Shown: piece after piece, positions 25,887-33,055 of the stretch
Position numbering within the stretch: the first letter of the stretch is position 1
Layout of the letters: each line of letters begins with the position of its first letter
NCBI GenBank assembly: GCA_026931725.1
Contig: JAIXLE010000284.1
Span: 1-45,635, forward strand
Origin: Bacteroidales bacterium
GTDB taxonomy: Bacteria; Planctomycetota; Planctomycetia; Gemmatales; Gemmataceae
Length of the DNA stretch: 45,635 nt
Reading direction: 5' to 3'
The notes under the pieces: model-generated
Database searches by the model: none
What the model was told of the DNA's origin: nothing
Seen by the model: only the letters and a program-made list of their open reading frames with translations
Program-made: the position numbers and the translations under genes

Positions 25887-27161
25887 TTACCCTGCCCGGC
25901 GAATCACGGCCACGGCAATTTGGCCCATGTCGGTGTAGCTGACCTTGACCGCGTAGGGCTTCGTCACCGGCCGTGGGGCACCAACGTGAACGGAAACCGG
26001 ACAGGCGGGGTCCGCTTGCGAGAAATTCACGGTGCCGGGAAGTTGGCCATGTTGCAAGGCCAACACGCTCGCCGCGAGTTCGACCAACCCCGAGGCCGCC
26101 CCACTGGCACCGATCTGCCCGCGGAGAGCGTAAACCGGGGTGGTTGCGTCGAACACTTCCCGAATCCCACGGGCTTCAAAGGCATCCAGTTCCGGGGAAC
26201 CGCCCGCCCCGGCGTTGATGTGGTCCACATCGGCTGGGGTAATCCCCGCTTCGCGCAGGGCATTGCGAATGACACCCGCGAGAACGTGGCCTTTCCGGCC
26301 TCGGTCGAAACCCGCCGCGAAGCCGCAGAGTTCCGCCAGCACGGTGGCCCCCCGTTGCTGAGCCAATTCGGGTGTTTCCAACGTGAACACGGCCGCACCT
26401 TCGCCAATCACCGTGCCATCACGCTGTGCGTCGAACGGTTTGAGGGCACGAGTCGGATCATCGTTCTGTTTGCTCAACTGCTGGAACGAATTGTACCGAC
26501 TCATCGACAGTGGATTGACTTTACTGTCACAGCCACCCACGATGAAGGCATCGGCCATACCACGGCCCATGATGCGGTAGGCTTCGCCCAAGGCCAAAAG
26601 GCTCGCGGCATCGCTGGACGTGATCGTGTTGTTCGGCCCCCGCGCATCGTGGAAGATCGAAACATGGCAAGCGGGCATGTTGGGCAGATATTTTAACATC
26701 CACAAGGGCGGAACCTGACGGAGTCCGTTGCCCCCCCACTCCAACATGTTGACCACGCCGGGAACGCAGTTCGTACTGACTTTGGCTCCGCGGGAGAGGT
26801 CTTCGAGTTCTGTCGCCACCATGACGCAGCCGAACTCGACACCGAAGCGATTCGGGTCAACCGTACCCGGTTTCGGACCTGTGGCCATGGCCTTGTGCGC
26901 GGCACAGACACCCAGTTGAACAGTGCGGGCCATCACCCGGACGGCCTTTTTCTGTTCTTTTTCCACCAAAATCTTTTTGGCATCGAAATCGGGAATTTCC
27001 CCGGCGACGCGGCAAGGGAGATTCGTGGCATCGAACAGGCTGATCGCTCGCAGACCGGGGGTTCCGGCTACGAGTGCCTGCCAAAAGGTATCCGGTTCGG
27101 ACCCGACCGGCGTGATCAGGCCGAGCCCGGTGAACACGGCGCGGCGGGAAGAATTCGACAT
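25887..27161 (-). CDS. Ketosynthase homologue without active site (chain-length-factor-like)
   Basis: 424 residues from ATG at 27161 (a GTG 9 bp upstream is possible). The fold is that of FabF: AVFTGLGLITPVGSEPDTFW at the start and VSYTDMGQIAVAVIRRAG at the end. All three catalytic residues are lost. The Cys region reads NTITSSDAASLLALGEA, placing Asp184 where the active Cys should be. INAHGTST is replaced by INAGAGGS (no His), and the second His is replaced by Ala in LRGQIGASGAASG. Such proteins cannot condense and usually pair with an active ketosynthase to set chain length, as in type II polyketide KS/CLF dimers, which have Gln in place of Cys. The active partner lies two genes downstream. 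The CLF role is inferred. Confidence 0.88.
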   Translation of the reverse strand: MSNSSRRAVFTGLGLITPVGSEPDTFWQALVAGTPGLRAISLFDATNLPCRVAGEIPDFDAKKILVEKEQKKAVRVMARTVQLGVCAAHKAMATGPKPGTVDPNRFGVEFGCVMVATELEDLSRGAKVSTNCVPGVVNMLEWGGNGLRQVPPLWMLKYLPNMPACHVSIFHDARGPNNTITSSDAASLLALGEAYRIMGRGMADAFIVGGCDSKVNPLSMSRYNSFQQLSKQNDDPTRALKPFDAQRDGTVIGEGAAVFTLETPELAQQRGATVLAELCGFAAGFDRGRKGHVLAGVIRNALREAGITPADVDHINAGAGGSPELDAFEARGIREVFDATTPVYALRGQIGASGAASGLVELAASVLALQHGQLPGTVNFSQADPACPVSVHVGAPRPVTKPYAVKVSYTDMGQIAVAVIRRAG

Positions 27162-27199
27162 GGAAAACACACCCGGTTCAGGATGCCGCCTCCTTGGTA

Positions 27200-27709
27200 T
27201 TACGCGGAGGCGGGTGGAAGCTGCGGCGGTTCGTGCGCCGCGGCGGCTTGTTGGGCCGCGCCGAGCAAATACTTCAACTCACCGCTGAAAACAAAATTCT
27301 GGTCGCCAAACACTTGTCGGCTCATACTCTGATCGAGGTGGGCGAAAAAGATTTCGGCCTCCGCGATCAACTCGGTACCGCTATGAACTTTTCCCGCGAT
27401 GACGGCTCCTTGTGGTCGGAGATCGACAATCGCGGCGTGATACGTGAGCATTTCTCCGGCGAGGGCATCCCGGTGGAACTTGGCTTTGGGGATTTTGGCC
27501 AGCACCACCTTTTCGCGGAACTGGTTCGCTTCCCCGACCAGGATTCCCCCGGTTTGGGCGAGCCCTTCCAGGATCAAAGTCGCGGGCATCACGGGGAAAC
27601 CGGGAAAATGCTGGGCGAAGTGGTCCTCAGCCTGACTGAGAACCTTCACCGCGGTCGCGGATTTCCCGGATTCAAATTCCGTGAATCGATCGATCCAGAT
27701 CCAACGCAT
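27200..27709 (-). CDS. FabZ-type 3-hydroxyacyl-ACP dehydratase
   Basis: 169 residues, ATG at 27709 with GAGGAG 6 nt upstream. Hot-dog fold dehydratase: catalytic His34 in DHFAQHFPGFPVMPATL and the acid Glu48 in LILEGLAQTGGI are both present. The chemistry is removal of water from 3-hydroxyacyl-ACP to give trans-2-enoyl-ACP. A C-terminal tail (about 140-169, rich in Ala and Pro) extends beyond the usual FabZ end. It lies 46 bp downstream of the acyl carrier protein gene and 38 bp upstream of the CLF-like gene. Compare the second FabZ-like gene of the operon (29015-29503), which lacks the catalytic Glu. Confidence 0.9.
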   Translation of the reverse strand: MRWIWIDRFTEFESGKSATAVKVLSQAEDHFAQHFPGFPVMPATLILEGLAQTGGILVGEANQFREKVVLAKIPKAKFHRDALAGEMLTYHAAIVDLRPQGAVIAGKVHSGTELIAEAEIFFAHLDQSMSRQVFGDQNFVFSGELKYLLGAAQQAAAAHEPPQLPPASA

Positions 27710-27755
27710 GAGAACTCCTCAAGCTCACCCCACGGCATGATGGGGCTGCTTGCAC

Positions 27756-28142
27756 CTAGCCGTTCACCTTGCTGCCGACGTAACGGGTAATCAGGTCCAC
27801 GGTGAACAGATCGCCGATTTTGTCGAACTTCGGGTCTTTCTCGAAGCTGCTCAGGTCGGCAAACGGCATCTTTTCTTTGAGTTCCGCAAGCCCCTTCGCG
27901 GTGACTTTGCCATCTTGCACGAAATCGGGGTCGCCTTGGAAGATCGACTCGGGGAACAGCTCATTCCGGTCGATTTTGATACCAAATTCGCGTTCCAGAC
28001 GGAATACGATGTCGAGGAAGTCAATGGACTCCGCATCCAGGTCCGCTTGCAGGCGTGCCGTTGGGCTGACTTGATCGTCATCGACGCTCAGGGCATCCAC
28101 GAGCAGGGCTTTCACTTTTTCGTAAATTTCATCGTGGCTCAT
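27756..28142 (-). CDS. Acyl carrier protein with long C-terminal extension
   Basis: 128 residues from ATG at 28142 (GAGG about 6 nt upstream; the longer open frame before it is not coding). The ACP domain is residues 1 to about 80: MSHDEIYEKVKALLVDALSV, then DLDAESIDFLDIVFRLE with Ser39 as the phosphopantetheine site (DAESID in place of the common DSLD). The part after residue 75 (KVTAKGLAELKEKMPFADLS and on) makes it about 50 residues longer than housekeeping AcpP, which argues for a dedicated carrier of this pathway. The gene sits between FabG and FabZ, as in many acyl-chain clusters. Confidence 0.9.
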   Translation of the reverse strand: MSHDEIYEKVKALLVDALSVDDDQVSPTARLQADLDAESIDFLDIVFRLEREFGIKIDRNELFPESIFQGDPDFVQDGKVTAKGLAELKEKMPFADLSSFEKDPKFDKIGDLFTVDLITRYVGSKVNG

Positions 28143-28204
28143 CGTACCTCTACCTCCGGTTGACGACCGGCCCGATCCGACGACAGACCGGCCCCGGGCG
28201 GGCG

Positions 28205-28966
28205 TTACGCAATGACGGCTCCCAGGCTCAAACCGCCGTCGACAGTGATAATCTGGCCGGTGACGTACCCTGCTGCCGGGCCGCACAGGAACAACACCAC
28301 CGCGGCGATGTCCTCCGGTTTCCCGAGTCGCTTTAGCGGCACGGCCTTCTTGATGAGATCACCCGCCTTGTTGCGGACGGCTTCACTCATATCGGTTTCG
28401 ATGAACCCTGGGGCCACGGCATTGACGGTGACACCCCGGCCACCCAGTTCGACGGCCAACGCCCGAGTCATCGAGTTGATCGCACCTTTGCTCGCTGAGT
28501 AATTCGCCTGACCGGGGTTATGATGCTCCGCGGCGACACTCGAAATATTGACGATCCGCCCGGAACGCTGCTTGAAGACCATCTGATTCGAGACGGCCTT
28601 GCAGAAGGAAAAGACCCCGTTCAGGTTCGTGTCGATCACGGTTTGCCAAGCATCCGGTTCCATGCGGACGAACAAGCCATCGCGGATCACCCCGGCGTTG
28701 TTCACCAGGATGTCGAGTCGCCCCCAGTCCGCGACGATGGCATCCACGATCCGCGGCGCGGCGGTGGGGTCGGCAACATCACCCTGGTAGGCTTTGGCCA
28801 CGCCCCCCGCGGCGGCGACTTCCGCTTCGAGCGATTGCGCCGCATCCGCACTGCCGCGATAGACGAACGCCACCTTAGCCCCTTCCCGAGCCAACGCACA
28901 GACGATGGCTCGACCAATACCCCGACTGCCGCCGGTGACGAGCGCGACTTGATCCTGCAACTGCAT
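28205..28966 (-). CDS. fabG: 3-oxoacyl-ACP reductase
   Basis: 253 residues from ATG at 28966 (AGGA upstream; an earlier TTG at 29002 is poor). Complete SDR features: TGGSRGIGRA near residue 11, LVNNAGVIRDGLF, the catalytic Ser in IVNISSVAAEH, Tyr and Lys in YSASKGAINSM, and VNAVAPGFIETDMSEAV, a stretch typical of FabG. It uses NADPH to reduce 3-oxoacyl-ACP to 3-hydroxyacyl-ACP, the step between the ketosynthase and the dehydratase of the same operon. It starts 48 bp after the upstream FabZ-like gene. Whether it is the cell's housekeeping FabG or pathway-specific cannot be judged here, but the surrounding cluster favours the latter. Confidence 0.92.
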   Translation of the reverse strand: MQLQDQVALVTGGSRGIGRAIVCALAREGAKVAFVYRGSADAAQSLEAEVAAAGGVAKAYQGDVADPTAAPRIVDAIVADWGRLDILVNNAGVIRDGLFVRMEPDAWQTVIDTNLNGVFSFCKAVSNQMVFKQRSGRIVNISSVAAEHHNPGQANYSASKGAINSMTRALAVELGGRGVTVNAVAPGFIETDMSEAVRNKAGDLIKKAVPLKRLGKPEDIAAVVLFLCGPAAGYVTGQIITVDGGLSLGAVIA

Positions 28967-29014
28967 GGTGACGTTCCTGTTATCCACAATGGCATCGACC
29001 AAATTGGTCGAGAA

Positions 29015-29503
29015 CTATACTGGTTTCGACATTTCACCTGTTAGTAATGCCCAGCGTGCTTTCCAGTGTTCACGCAACTTGTCGTCAGCCGCCACCCCGG
29101 AAGGACCGCGTGCGGCGAGGGAATAACCGTGCAACACAAACAATGCCGAGACGGTTTGTTGCCCGGCATCATCGGTGCCTTTTCCTTTGAATGTGGCGGT
29201 ATCGTCGGTTTGGGATACCAAATCCACGGCGACATCCATCCGGCGACCCGGTTGCATGAAGGAGCCGTATTTCACATTCTTGACATCCCGCAGCACCACG
29301 ATCGTGTGGCGATAGCCGGTCGATCCGCGCCACAACCAAGTGGCTGCCTCGACCAACGTTTGCAACATCAGCACGCCCGGCATCACCGGGAAACGCGGGA
29401 AATGGTCCGCCAGGTACTCTTCCCCCAGGGCGAGATATTTGCACCCGCGGAGGAATTGTCCGGGTTGATGGGCATCAATCCGATCCATTAGCTGGAACTG
29501 CAT
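29015..29503 (-). CDS. FabZ-fold protein with catalytic Glu replaced by Gln
   Basis: 162 residues, first gene of the acyl operon, ATG at 29503 with GGAG upstream. It aligns by eye with the FabZ at 27200: His34 is kept in YLADHFPRFPVMPGVL, but position 48 is Gln in MLQTLVEAATWL where FabZ has Glu. Loss of that acid normally removes dehydratase activity, so it may be a binding or partner subunit, a thioesterase-like variant, or a dehydratase using another residue. The rest of the hot-dog fold is intact (VVLRDVKNVKYGSFMQPG and VSALFVLHGYSLA). The promoter candidate at 29565-29593 lies directly upstream. Confidence 0.82.
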   Translation of the reverse strand: MQFQLMDRIDAHQPGQFLRGCKYLALGEEYLADHFPRFPVMPGVLMLQTLVEAATWLWRGSTGYRHTIVVLRDVKNVKYGSFMQPGRRMDVAVDLVSQTDDTATFKGKGTDDAGQQTVSALFVLHGYSLAARGPSGVAADDKLREHWKARWALLTGEMSKPV

Positions 29504-29564
29504 CCTCGCTCCACACCATCAGGGCATCCAGCCACGAAAATCCTTGAACCGTGGAAGGACTGGA

Positions 29565-29593
29565 AATATATCGACCGATCCTGTTTGCGGCAA
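29565..29593 (-). promoter_or_regulatory. Promoter of the acyl-chain operon
   Basis: On the minus strand: TTGCCG (29588-29593), 17-bp spacer, TATATT (29565-29570), about 60 bp upstream of the first gene of the operon. Box match is 4/6 and 5/6 with ideal spacing. Confidence 0.6.
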
Positions 29594-29637
29594 TCCCTCT
29601 CCGCTCGCTCACCCGAAACGCCAACCCAAATTGACCA

Positions 29638-29663
29638 ATTGGCCAAAATTCGATCATTGGCCA
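29638..29663. repeat. Tandem ATTGGCCA sites upstream of the acyl operon
   Basis: Two copies of ATTGGCCA (29638-29645 and 29656-29663) start 18 bp apart, 45-70 bp upstream of the operon's -35 box; the core TTGGCCAA is itself a palindrome in the first copy. They may be sites for an activator or repressor. The whole 29504-29884 stretch has no gene apart from the two divergent promoters and these repeats. Confidence 0.35.
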
Positions 29664-29781
29664 GATTCCTCCCAGGCTTCCTGTATTGATAAATTATCGA
29701 CCAGACACAAAAGATGTGAGTCTTTCGCGATCCGTTTTCGGGAGAACTTGGGATTCGAGCGCGACAGGTTCGATCCATGAC

Positions 29782-29810
29782 TTGTCACCGTTCCAACAGG
29801 TGCTTAGAAT
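29782..29810 (+). promoter_or_regulatory. Promoter of the 27-residue basic protein gene
   Basis: TTGTCA (29782-29787), 17-bp spacer and TAGAAT (29805-29810): both boxes match the sigma-70 consensus at 5 of 6 positions with ideal spacing. Transcription would start near 29817, giving a leader of about 68 nt. Confidence 0.7.
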
Positions 29811-29884
29811 ACACGTTTCCTTATCGCTGAAATGTGTTCAAACGGAACTCCGTCCCTGAACCATCCCTGAAGAAGGTGACAAGT

Positions 29885-29968
29885 ATGGGTGCTCGACGTG
29901 GGAGCGGTCGACGGAAAGTGGGGCGGAAGAAGCGACGGATGCGAGCGAAGATTCGGCACCGCAAGTAA
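29885..29968 (+). CDS. 27-residue highly basic protein (ribosome-associated type?)
   Basis: Too short for usual gene calling: MGARRGSGRRKVGRKKRRMR followed by AKIRHRK and TAA. Sixteen of 27 residues are Arg, Lys or His. The AAGGTG about 7 nt before the ATG is a good ribosome-binding site, a strong promoter lies 75 bp upstream and a strong intrinsic terminator begins 27 bp downstream, so it is a complete single-gene unit of about 220 nt. The composition and the pattern RKKRRMRAKIRHRK recall very small ribosome-associated proteins (the Cox24/AURKAIP1-like or Thx type). The assignment is by composition only. It would be expected to bind RNA. Confidence 0.7.
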   Translation: MGARRGSGRRKVGRKKRRMRAKIRHRK

Positions 29969-29995
29969 GCCCATCTCGCATTGGCGATCCGATTC

Positions 29996-30037
29996 CCACC
30001 TACGAATGCCAGATTCGTGGGTGGTTTTTTTTGTTTT
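29996..30037 (+). terminator. Strong intrinsic terminator after the small basic gene
   Basis: 12-bp stem (CCACCTACGAAT at 29996-30007 with ATTCGTGGGTGG at 30013-30024, one G-U pair), 5-nt loop, then eight T residues (30025-30032) and a further T-rich stretch. A textbook Rho-independent terminator. Confidence 0.92.
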
Positions 30038-30123
30038 GTGTCGCCTGTATCCTGTGGCCGCTATCCTGTGGCCGCGGAAAACCGCGGTAATTTCGCTTGC
30101 ACCCCAAACCGCCCATCGGTATG

Positions 30124-30144
30124 CCCTCCTCGCCTGATTGAGGG
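30124..30144 (+). promoter_or_regulatory. Hairpin masking the ribosome-binding site of patatin gene 1
   Basis: CCCTC (30124-30128) can pair with GAGGG (30140-30144), the latter being the Shine-Dalgarno sequence of the gene starting at 30154; loop 11 nt. The stem is short, so occlusion would be partial, but the second patatin gene has the same arrangement. Confidence 0.35.
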
Positions 30145-30153
30145 GGTTTGCCA

Positions 30154-31635
30154 ATGTCCGGTCGGAGTCTTTTCGTGTGGGGGCATACGGCCCGGATCCT
30201 GTTCCCACTGGCTTTTTTGCCGCTAATTTTGGCGGGTTGCCGATTCTACAATCATTCCCAAGCCCCTATCCCACCGACCGATCTGGCTTCCGTCGATTCC
30301 CCGTGCGACTCCCTAAGCCCACTCACTGCGGATGAACTCAATCTGGTTGCGGATCAAATCCGAGAGAGTCGCCGGCCCCCGGCAACCCCGGCACGGAAGT
30401 ACAACATTCTGGCGCTTTCCGGCGGTGGAGCGTATGGCGCGTACACTGCTGGGGTTTTGTGCGGATGGACGGAAACGGGAACACGCCCGGAATTTGATGT
30501 CATCACGGGGATTAGCACGGGTTCACTCATCGCCTGCCTCGCTTTTCTTGGCCCATGTACGGATGAAGAAATCCATCGCTTTTACACCCAGACCAAATCA
30601 CGGGATCTCTACCGCATCCATAAGCCGATTCGTTCCCTGTTTTCCGCGTATCTGGCGGACAACACACCGCTGGCCGATCGAATATCGGCCACGATTACCC
30701 CTCAATTTTTAGCCGCCGTTGCTGGGGAACACGCCAAGGGTCGCCGTTTGTATGTCGGAACCACGAACTTGAACACTCGCCGCCTGGTCGTCTGGGACAT
30801 GGGGGCCATCGCCGCGCGGGGCACCCCCGAATCGCGGGAACTGTTCATCAACGTGCTGCTGGCTTCGACTGCGATTCCGGGGTTTTTCCCGCCGGTGCGT
30901 TTTTCCGTGGATGTGGATGGCAAACCGTGTGAAGAAATCCATGTCGATGGTGGTGTGAGTCGGGCTGTCTTTTTCCGGGCACCCTTTGCGCCCCCGGAAT
31001 CCCGAGCCGCTTTTGGGGCGACTTCGCTTCATGATTCCAATTTGTACCTCATTGTCGCGGGGAAACTGTACCCGGATCCCGCCCCCGTGCGGATGAAGGC
31101 TCTGAACATCGCGGGGAACTCCATTTCGAGTTTGATTCACTCCTCCGCACGCGCGGAAGTCTATCGACTCTTCACCTATTCCATCCTCACGGGCATGAAC
31201 TACCACTTGGCCGCCGTGCCACAGGAATTTGCTACGATCACTTCCAGCGTGAAGTTTGACCCCATAGAAATGACCAAACTCTTTGAAGAAGGCCGCCGAC
31301 AGATTCACAACGGCACCGCATGGCGGAAACATCCACAAGGGCTGGAAAAATCCGAAGATATTCGCGCACGAACGGGACTGCATTTGACCGTTCCCCCGCC
31401 CGATGGCTGCAAACCAGGAACGGTTCCCGTTGTACCATTGGAGATGCCCCGCGAGATGCCCCGCGAACTTCCCGCTGTCGAACCGACATTCCCTGGGTTG
31501 AACCTCATGCCGCCCTTGTTCCCCTCCTTGTGGTACATTCCCGATCAATTCGGGATGCCGCTCCCCCTGTCCCCGTCGTATCCGCTCCGGGGGAACAGCC
31601 CCATCCCACCCGGTCGCGCCCCCATTGCGAAGTAA
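30154..31635 (+). CDS. Patatin-like phospholipase lipoprotein (paralogue 1)
   Basis: 493 residues from ATG at 30154 (an in-frame TTG lies 6 bp upstream). Lipoprotein signal with lipobox LILAGC (Cys29). The patatin domain has the glycine-rich oxyanion loop ALSGGGAYGAYTAG (about 87-100), nucleophile Ser121 in GISTGS and Asp265 in HVDGGVS, the full Ser-Asp dyad of acyl hydrolases acting on lipids. After the domain comes a Pro/Met-rich tail (about 410-493) with the repeated MPRE unit (EMPREMPRELP). Being lipid-anchored, it probably works on membrane phospholipids in the periplasm or paryphoplasm. A second copy follows 75 bp downstream in the same direction, an evident tandem duplication. Confidence 0.9.
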   Translation: MSGRSLFVWGHTARILFPLAFLPLILAGCRFYNHSQAPIPPTDLASVDSPCDSLSPLTADELNLVADQIRESRRPPATPARKYNILALSGGGAYGAYTAGVLCGWTETGTRPEFDVITGISTGSLIACLAFLGPCTDEEIHRFYTQTKSRDLYRIHKPIRSLFSAYLADNTPLADRISATITPQFLAAVAGEHAKGRRLYVGTTNLNTRRLVVWDMGAIAARGTPESRELFINVLLASTAIPGFFPPVRFSVDVDGKPCEEIHVDGGVSRAVFFRAPFAPPESRAAFGATSLHDSNLYLIVAGKLYPDPAPVRMKALNIAGNSISSLIHSSARAEVYRLFTYSILTGMNYHLAAVPQEFATITSSVKFDPIEMTKLFEEGRRQIHNGTAWRKHPQGLEKSEDIRARTGLHLTVPPPDGCKPGTVPVVPLEMPREMPRELPAVEPTFPGLNLMPPLFPSLWYIPDQFGMPLPLSPSYPLRGNSPIPPGRAPIAK

Positions 31636-31686
31636 ACCGATTCTCAAGCTGACCCGGATTGCGAAAGTGCAAACATCACGGTATAA

Positions 31687-31704
31687 CCCTCCCGCCACGG
31701 AGGG
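31687..31704 (+). promoter_or_regulatory. Hairpin masking the ribosome-binding site of patatin gene 2
   Basis: CCCTCC (31687-31692) pairs perfectly with GGAGGG (31699-31704), the Shine-Dalgarno sequence 6 nt before the ATG at 31711; loop 6 nt. The right arm also forms ACGGA, the core of a CsrA-binding site. This suggests translation control by structure or by CsrA. Confidence 0.5.
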
Positions 31705-31710
31705 TGTGCA

Positions 31711-32964
31711 ATGAACGGGCGGTGGGTTCTCATTGGTGGATTGATAGCCGCGTTGACCGGGTGTGTGCCGAGTCTGACCTCACTCAACTCCTCACACTCG
31801 CAATCGCCCATCGAAGCCGGGTTGAACCCGGTGGAATTACTCGATCTGGACGCACAGAGCGAAGCCTCACATGCTCTGAACCTCAATGATCTCTACAGTT
31901 TAGGCGAGATGATCCGCGAAGAACGCAAGCCCGCGGTTCTGCCGCAAAAGCGATCGATCCTCGCACTTTCAGGCGGTGGCTCGTTCGGCGCGTACTCCGC
32001 GGGGGTGCTGTGCGGTTGGACGGAAGCCGGGACACGCCCCCGTTTTGACGTGGTCACGGGGGTCAGTACGGGTGCGCTCATCGCGCCCCTGGCATTCCTC
32101 GGCCCCCAATACAACCCACAATTGCAAGAACTGTATACCACAGCGCACAACCACGATATTTTTCGGCTGAAGGATCCGATTTCTTCGCTGCTTTCCGATG
32201 CCGTGGCGGATTCGACACCGATGGCGAAGGGCATTGCCCGGATGGTCACACCCGAATTCCTGGCGGCGATCGCCACTGAGCATCGCGCCGGTCGGCGATT
32301 GTATGTGGGGACGACTTCTTTGGATACCGGCCGTCAAGTGGTCTGGGATCTCGGCGCGATCGCTTGCCGAGGCACGGACGCGGATGGAGAACTCTTCCGC
32401 AAAGTCTTACTCGCCTCCGCCGCTGTGCCGGGGTTCTTCCCTCCAGTGCATCTCCCTGTGGAAGTGGGAGAGCAAAAATACGAAGAACGGCACGTCGATG
32501 GGGGCGTGACCGCCGCTCTGTTCTTCCGCCCACCCTACGTTCCGCCCGAGCATCAAAACGATCCGCGATTGACTTCCCTTTATGATTCTGACTTGTACCT
32601 GATCGTTGCGGGCAAACTCTACCCCGACCCGAACCGCGTGCGAGACAAAGCGATTGCGATTGCCAGCAACAGTGTCGCCACTCTGATTTCGTCTCAAACC
32701 CGTGGCGATCTGGTCAAACTCTACACCGCTTGCGTGCTGACGGGGATGAACTTCCACCTCACCGCGATTCCGCCCACATTCCAAGCCCCGGCATCCAGTG
32801 TCACGTTTGACCCCACGGCGATGAGTCGGATGTTCGAGGAAGGACGCTCCTTAGCCAAAACGGGCCGAGCCTGGCGAGCGACCCCTCCTGGTGTGGAACC
32901 CGGTGAAGGAGTCTTCCAGCGGTCGGGTGGCTCTCTGACCCGTGTACCACTCACCGAGCAATAA
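31711..32964 (+). CDS. Patatin-like phospholipase lipoprotein (paralogue 2)
   Basis: 417 residues. Lipoprotein signal MNGRWVLIGGLIAALTGC with the acylated cysteine at 18. The catalytic parts copy those of the upstream gene: ALSGGGSFGAYSAGVLCGWT (about 85-104), Ser119 in GVSTGALIAPLAFLGP and Asp263 in HVDGGVTAALFFRPPY. The two proteins can be aligned by eye along their domain (for example LCGWTEAGTRP against LCGWTETGTRP, and YLIVAGKLYPDP in both), but this one lacks the proline-rich tail. Same predicted role: a membrane-attached lipid acyl hydrolase. Its start is set by GGAGGG 6 nt upstream. It converges with the STN-like gene. Confidence 0.9.
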   Translation: MNGRWVLIGGLIAALTGCVPSLTSLNSSHSQSPIEAGLNPVELLDLDAQSEASHALNLNDLYSLGEMIREERKPAVLPQKRSILALSGGGSFGAYSAGVLCGWTEAGTRPRFDVVTGVSTGALIAPLAFLGPQYNPQLQELYTTAHNHDIFRLKDPISSLLSDAVADSTPMAKGIARMVTPEFLAAIATEHRAGRRLYVGTTSLDTGRQVVWDLGAIACRGTDADGELFRKVLLASAAVPGFFPPVHLPVEVGEQKYEERHVDGGVTAALFFRPPYVPPEHQNDPRLTSLYDSDLYLIVAGKLYPDPNRVRDKAIAIASNSVATLISSQTRGDLVKLYTACVLTGMNFHLTAIPPTFQAPASSVTFDPTAMSRMFEEGRSLAKTGRAWRATPPGVEPGEGVFQRSGGSLTRVPLTEQ

Positions 32965-33055
32965 ACCCGTGCCGGTTGCATCGGACGCGGATGGAAGCCC
33001 CGTTGCCCTGAGATGCTCGGGGGCTGAATCGCCCTGGGCAGATACAGAGGAGTGA

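Noticed and set aside
30709..31698. 329-codon minus-strand frame over patatin gene 1
   Set aside because: Antisense shadow; the plus strand has a complete patatin domain with signal peptide and ribosome-binding site.
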